A stretch of DNA of 5,271 nt from Streptococcaceae bacterium (GTDB taxonomy: Bacteria > Bacillota > Bacilli > Lactobacillales > Streptococcaceae), in assembly GCA_031279745.1 (NCBI GenBank), contig JAITHN010000166.1:1-5271 (forward strand). The letters are read 5' to 3'. Positions 2,715-5,271 of this stretch are shown here, one piece after another (the first letter of the stretch is position 1; every line of letters begins with the position of its first letter). The position numbers and the translations under genes were made by a program. The notes below the pieces were generated by a model. That model saw nothing but the letters and a program-made list of their open reading frames with translations. It searched no databases and had not been told where the DNA came from.

Positions 2715-5271
2715 ATGTCTACTACAACGTATGCAGTTGTTGACTTAGAAGCTACAGGGTCGAATCCGACTCTCGACAGAATCATTCAAATTGGGATTGT
2801 GCTGATTGAGAATGAAAAAATTGTTTCTACGTATACGACGGATGTAAATCCCGGTCGAACGATTTCTTCAAGAATTCAGTCGTTAACAGGGATTTCAAAT
2901 ACGCAAGTTGAAAACGCCCCCTATTTTGAAGATGTGGCAGATACGATCTACTCGATTTTAAAAGATACGGTTTTTGTCGCACATAATATTTATTTTGACT
3001 TTCCTTTTCTCAATGCTGAATTTGAGAGAGTGGGGTTGCCTCCTTTAAAAAATCACGGAATAGATACGGTTGAGTTGGCGCAAATCTTCTTTCCCACGCT
3101 CCCAAGCTATCGGTTGCAAGATATAGCGGAGTCTTTCCATTTCGTGCATGAAAATCCGCATCAAGCGGATAGTGATGCATGGGTAACAGCATTGCTACTG
3201 ATTGAAATCGAAAAAAAAATCGATCATATTCCTCTGCAAACGCTAAAACAAATTCAAAAATTAGCAGGTGCTTTAGCCTATGACAATCAACTTTTTATTG
3301 AACATAGGGTGAATAGAAAGCAGTTTGATACTGCCCCCACCCTCCCAAATAAATGGGAGGAAGTGTTAGGGATCGTCCTTCGGAAGAAATCCCGCCAAAA
3401 AAGTGGGAGGGAAATGAACGAGCACTATCCAGACGATCTTGAGAAGAAGAAATCTATTCTTGGCAATGAACTTACGATTCGTCATGGGCAAGTTCGGTAT
3501 ATGGATGAGATTTACCGACATTTGACGAGTTCGATTTCGGAGTTTGCGGAAGCGGAGAAAGAAGAGAGAGAAACGGAGAAAGCGCTCTTCATTCAGGCAG
3601 GGACGGGCGTTGGGAAGACTCTAGGCTACCTCTTCCCTTTGGCGTTTACGGCAAAGAAACGGGAGAAAGCGGTTGTTTCTACAAGCAGCATTGCCTTGCA
3701 AGAACAGTTGAAAGAAGTCGCCCTGCCAAAACTGAATAAAATCCTTTCCGAACCTTTGAAGGCGGTCGTGCTAAAAGGTGCTGGACATTTCATCCATTTA
3801 GGAAGATTTCAAAGCGGGCTTAGAAATGTTAATCAAGGGAAGCAATATCAGATTTTTCAAATGGCGGTTTTAGTATGGCTCTTGGATACTGAGACAGGGG
3901 ATATGCTTGAGCTCAATCAAACGAGCTATCGCCACGCCTTTTTTGAAGATGTAAAACATTACGGCGCTGGATTTATTCGGGAGGATCATCCGTTCTACGC
4001 GGTAGATTTTCTCGTTCATCAAGAAAAAGAAATACAGGACGCACAAATTCTGTTGACGAACCACGCTTATTTGGCAGAGGAAATCCATAGAGGGAAGTCA
4101 AAATTTCCAGAATCAAATTATTTGATAGTAGACGAGGCGCATCAACTTGTTGACACGATGATAAGAACGACAAAAGACAGGTTTAATTTTCTAAAGATAA
4201 AGAAAGAGCTTAGGGGTTTAGAACTCAGTACGGGTTCGATTGCTGAGTTGCATGGCTTGCTTGCGGAAGAAGCACCAAAGACGCTTCTTCGAAAATTAAA
4301 AACGGCTCGCCTAATGCTCGGAGAGGTCTTAGTTGCTTTGGAAAAGTTAGAGACGACCATCATGATTTCTATTTTCAAAGCGAAAGAAATGCGTCAAGAT
4401 GTGCGCTTGGAAGGAGAATTACTTCAAGAAGTGCTGGAGAATTTCCCTATTGCTGAAAAACATGCATTAGAAAAAGCGATACGAGAAACAGCGGAGAATT
4501 TTGGAGCAATCCTAGAACAGCTAAAAAGCATTCAAGCTGTGCTTAGTTTAGAGGAGTTGGCGCTTGTAGAAGAGATACAAGATTTTTCAGATAGATTTAA
4601 TGAAAATGAACGAATTCTCGGACTGTTTTTCAAGGAAGGAACCGGTGTTCAAAAGAAAATCGAACACAGGGGTAACACAGGGCAATTAGTCCTTTCCGTT
4701 CAATCTTTTGACGGGATGAATTTGTCGGAATTGCCGTGGGTTCAAAGATTTTCAAAAGTCGTCTTTACAAGTGCAACTTTAGAAGGAACGCCCAATGATT
4801 CATTTGTAAAAAAACAGCTTGGCTTCCACGGAGGAGAGATGGTGAAGATTCCTTCTGACTTCAACTTTGCGTTACAAGCAAAATTATTCTTGCCCCAGAT
4901 TCAAGGGGCAACGGATTCAAGAAAAATGAAAGAGTCGCTACTTGAAATCTTTCAAACCACTCAAAAATCAACAATGGTTCTTTTTACATCTCAAGAAGCG
5001 TTGACGGATCTTTATAGAAAAATGAAAGATGACGAAATATTTCAGGATAGAACACTCTTTGCTCAAGGAATTACAGGATCGAAGGAGAGCCTGCGTGTAG
5101 AATTTCCCAAGAAACCTGGAAGCGTCCTCTTAGGCTTGGATACATTTTTGAACGGCGTGGATTTCCCAGGAGATGCGCTTGAAGTGCTCGTCTTGACGAA
5201 AATTCCATTTGACAATCCAAGTGATTCGCTTCAATCAACTTATTTTGATTGGATGAAACAGAACAATCAAG
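2715..5271 (+). CDS. dinG: DinG-type helicase with N-terminal DEDDh exonuclease, 3' end outside the window
   Basis: The frame is open from ATG 2715 to the window edge (852 codons); family members in Bacilli are usually about 900-930 residues, so only a C-terminal portion with helicase motif VI is missing. Residues 1-170 form a DnaQ-like 3'-5' exonuclease with a complete DEDDh set: D10 and E12 (DLEATG), D95 (AHNIYFD) and H149/D154 (HQADSD). The XPD-like superfamily 2 helicase follows: a Q-motif-like RHGQVRYM (256-263), Walker A AGTGVGKT (295-302), motif Ia STSSIALQEQL (322-332), KGAGHFIHLGRF (354-365), TNHAYL (448-453), DEAH box (473-476), TSATL (685-689) and LGLDTFLNGVDFPGD (806-820). The visible part has no cysteine, so it lacks the four Cys that hold the iron-sulfur cluster in E. 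coli DinG; Gram-positive versions generally lack them. In S. aureus the homologue is reported to act as a nuclease with little helicase activity. A role in DNA repair or removal of R-loop/replication obstacles is inferred from the family. The promoter is divergent from the SPFH gene. Confidence 0.95.
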   Translation, partial: MSTTTYAVVDLEATGSNPTLDRIIQIGIVLIENEKIVSTYTTDVNPGRTISSRIQSLTGISNTQVENAPYFEDVADTIYSILKDTVFVAHNIYFDFPFLNAEFERVGLPPLKNHGIDTVELAQIFFPTLPSYRLQDIAESFHFVHENPHQADSDAWVTALLLIEIEKKIDHIPLQTLKQIQKLAGALAYDNQLFIEHRVNRKQFDTAPTLPNKWEEVLGIVLRKKSRQKSGREMNEHYPDDLEKKKSILGNELTIRHGQVRYMDEIYRHLTSSISEFAEAEKEERETEKALFIQAGTGVGKTLGYLFPLAFTAKKREKAVVSTSSIALQEQLKEVALPKLNKILSEPLKAVVLKGAGHFIHLGRFQSGLRNVNQGKQYQIFQMAVLVWLLDTETGDMLELNQTSYRHAFFEDVKHYGAGFIREDHPFYAVDFLVHQEKEIQDAQILLTNHAYLAEEIHRGKSKFPESNYLIVDEAHQLVDTMIRTTKDRFNFLKIKKELRGLELSTGSIAELHGLLAEEAPKTLLRKLKTARLMLGEVLVALEKLETTIMISIFKAKEMRQDVRLEGELLQEVLENFPIAEKHALEKAIRETAENFGAILEQLKSIQAVLSLEELALVEEIQDFSDRFNENERILGLFFKEGTGVQKKIEHRGNTGQLVLSVQSFDGMNLSELPWVQRFSKVVFTSATLEGTPNDSFVKKQLGFHGGEMVKIPSDFNFALQAKLFLPQIQGATDSRKMKESLLEIFQTTQKSTMVLFTSQEALTDLYRKMKDDEIFQDRTLFAQGITGSKESLRVEFPKKPGSVLLGLDTFLNGVDFPGDALEVLVLTKIPFDNPSDSLQSTYFDWMKQNNQ

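Noticed and set aside
3010..4378. Several minus-strand ORFs of 60-78 codons opposite dinG
   Set aside because: All lie antisense to a continuous, motif-rich dinG frame and have no supporting signals.
1..5271. CRISPR array, insertion sequence or phage attachment site
   Set aside because: No regularly spaced repeats, transposase fragments, terminal inverted repeats or tRNA-end duplications were seen.

Overview
The window looks like chromosomal DNA of a low-GC Gram-positive bacterium (Bacillota, class Bacilli). The order Lactobacillales is my best guess. The reasons are strong GGAGG-type ribosome binding sites, extended -10 promoters (TGnTATAAT), A/T-rich codon use, and a DinG protein in which a DEDDh exonuclease is fused to a cysteine-free helicase, as is usual in Bacilli. 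The species cannot be named from the sequence alone.

Layout from left to right. Positions 1-55 (minus) hold only the first 18 codons of a gene that leaves the window on the left; I do not recognise it. Positions 56-233 separate it from the next gene and contain a candidate promoter and a region that could fold as an RNA leader. Positions 234-1355 (minus) encode a 373-residue Fic-fold protein with a C-terminal winged helix; its Fic active-site motif is clearly degraded and the catalytic His is replaced by Gln. Positions 1356-1568 carry the Fic gene's own promoter and ribosome binding site, and a perfect 18-bp-stem terminator that closes the gene before it. Positions 1569-2522 (minus) encode a 317-residue SPFH/band 7 protein that resembles plant hypersensitive-induced-reaction (HIR) proteins more than membrane-anchored stomatins. 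Positions 2523-2714 form a divergent intergenic region with one promoter for the SPFH gene and one for dinG, plus an unexplained terminator-like hairpin. From 2715 to the right edge (plus) runs dinG, 852 codons visible and open at the end.

The genes appear to be separate transcription units. The SPFH gene ends in its own terminator, the Fic gene has its own promoter, and dinG is transcribed the other way. Nothing in the sequence ties the three into one pathway. DinG is a DNA-repair/helicase-type nuclease fusion, the SPFH protein is probably a membrane-microdomain scaffold, and the Fic protein is probably an inactive or altered Fic enzyme that may act through its DNA-binding-like C-terminus.

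The points most worth following up are the degenerate Fic motif in an otherwise intact gene, the HIR-like SPFH protein without a membrane anchor, the orphan hairpin plus T-tract between the divergent promoters, the structured leader before the left-edge gene, and an A9 tract in dinG at the end of the exonuclease domain.
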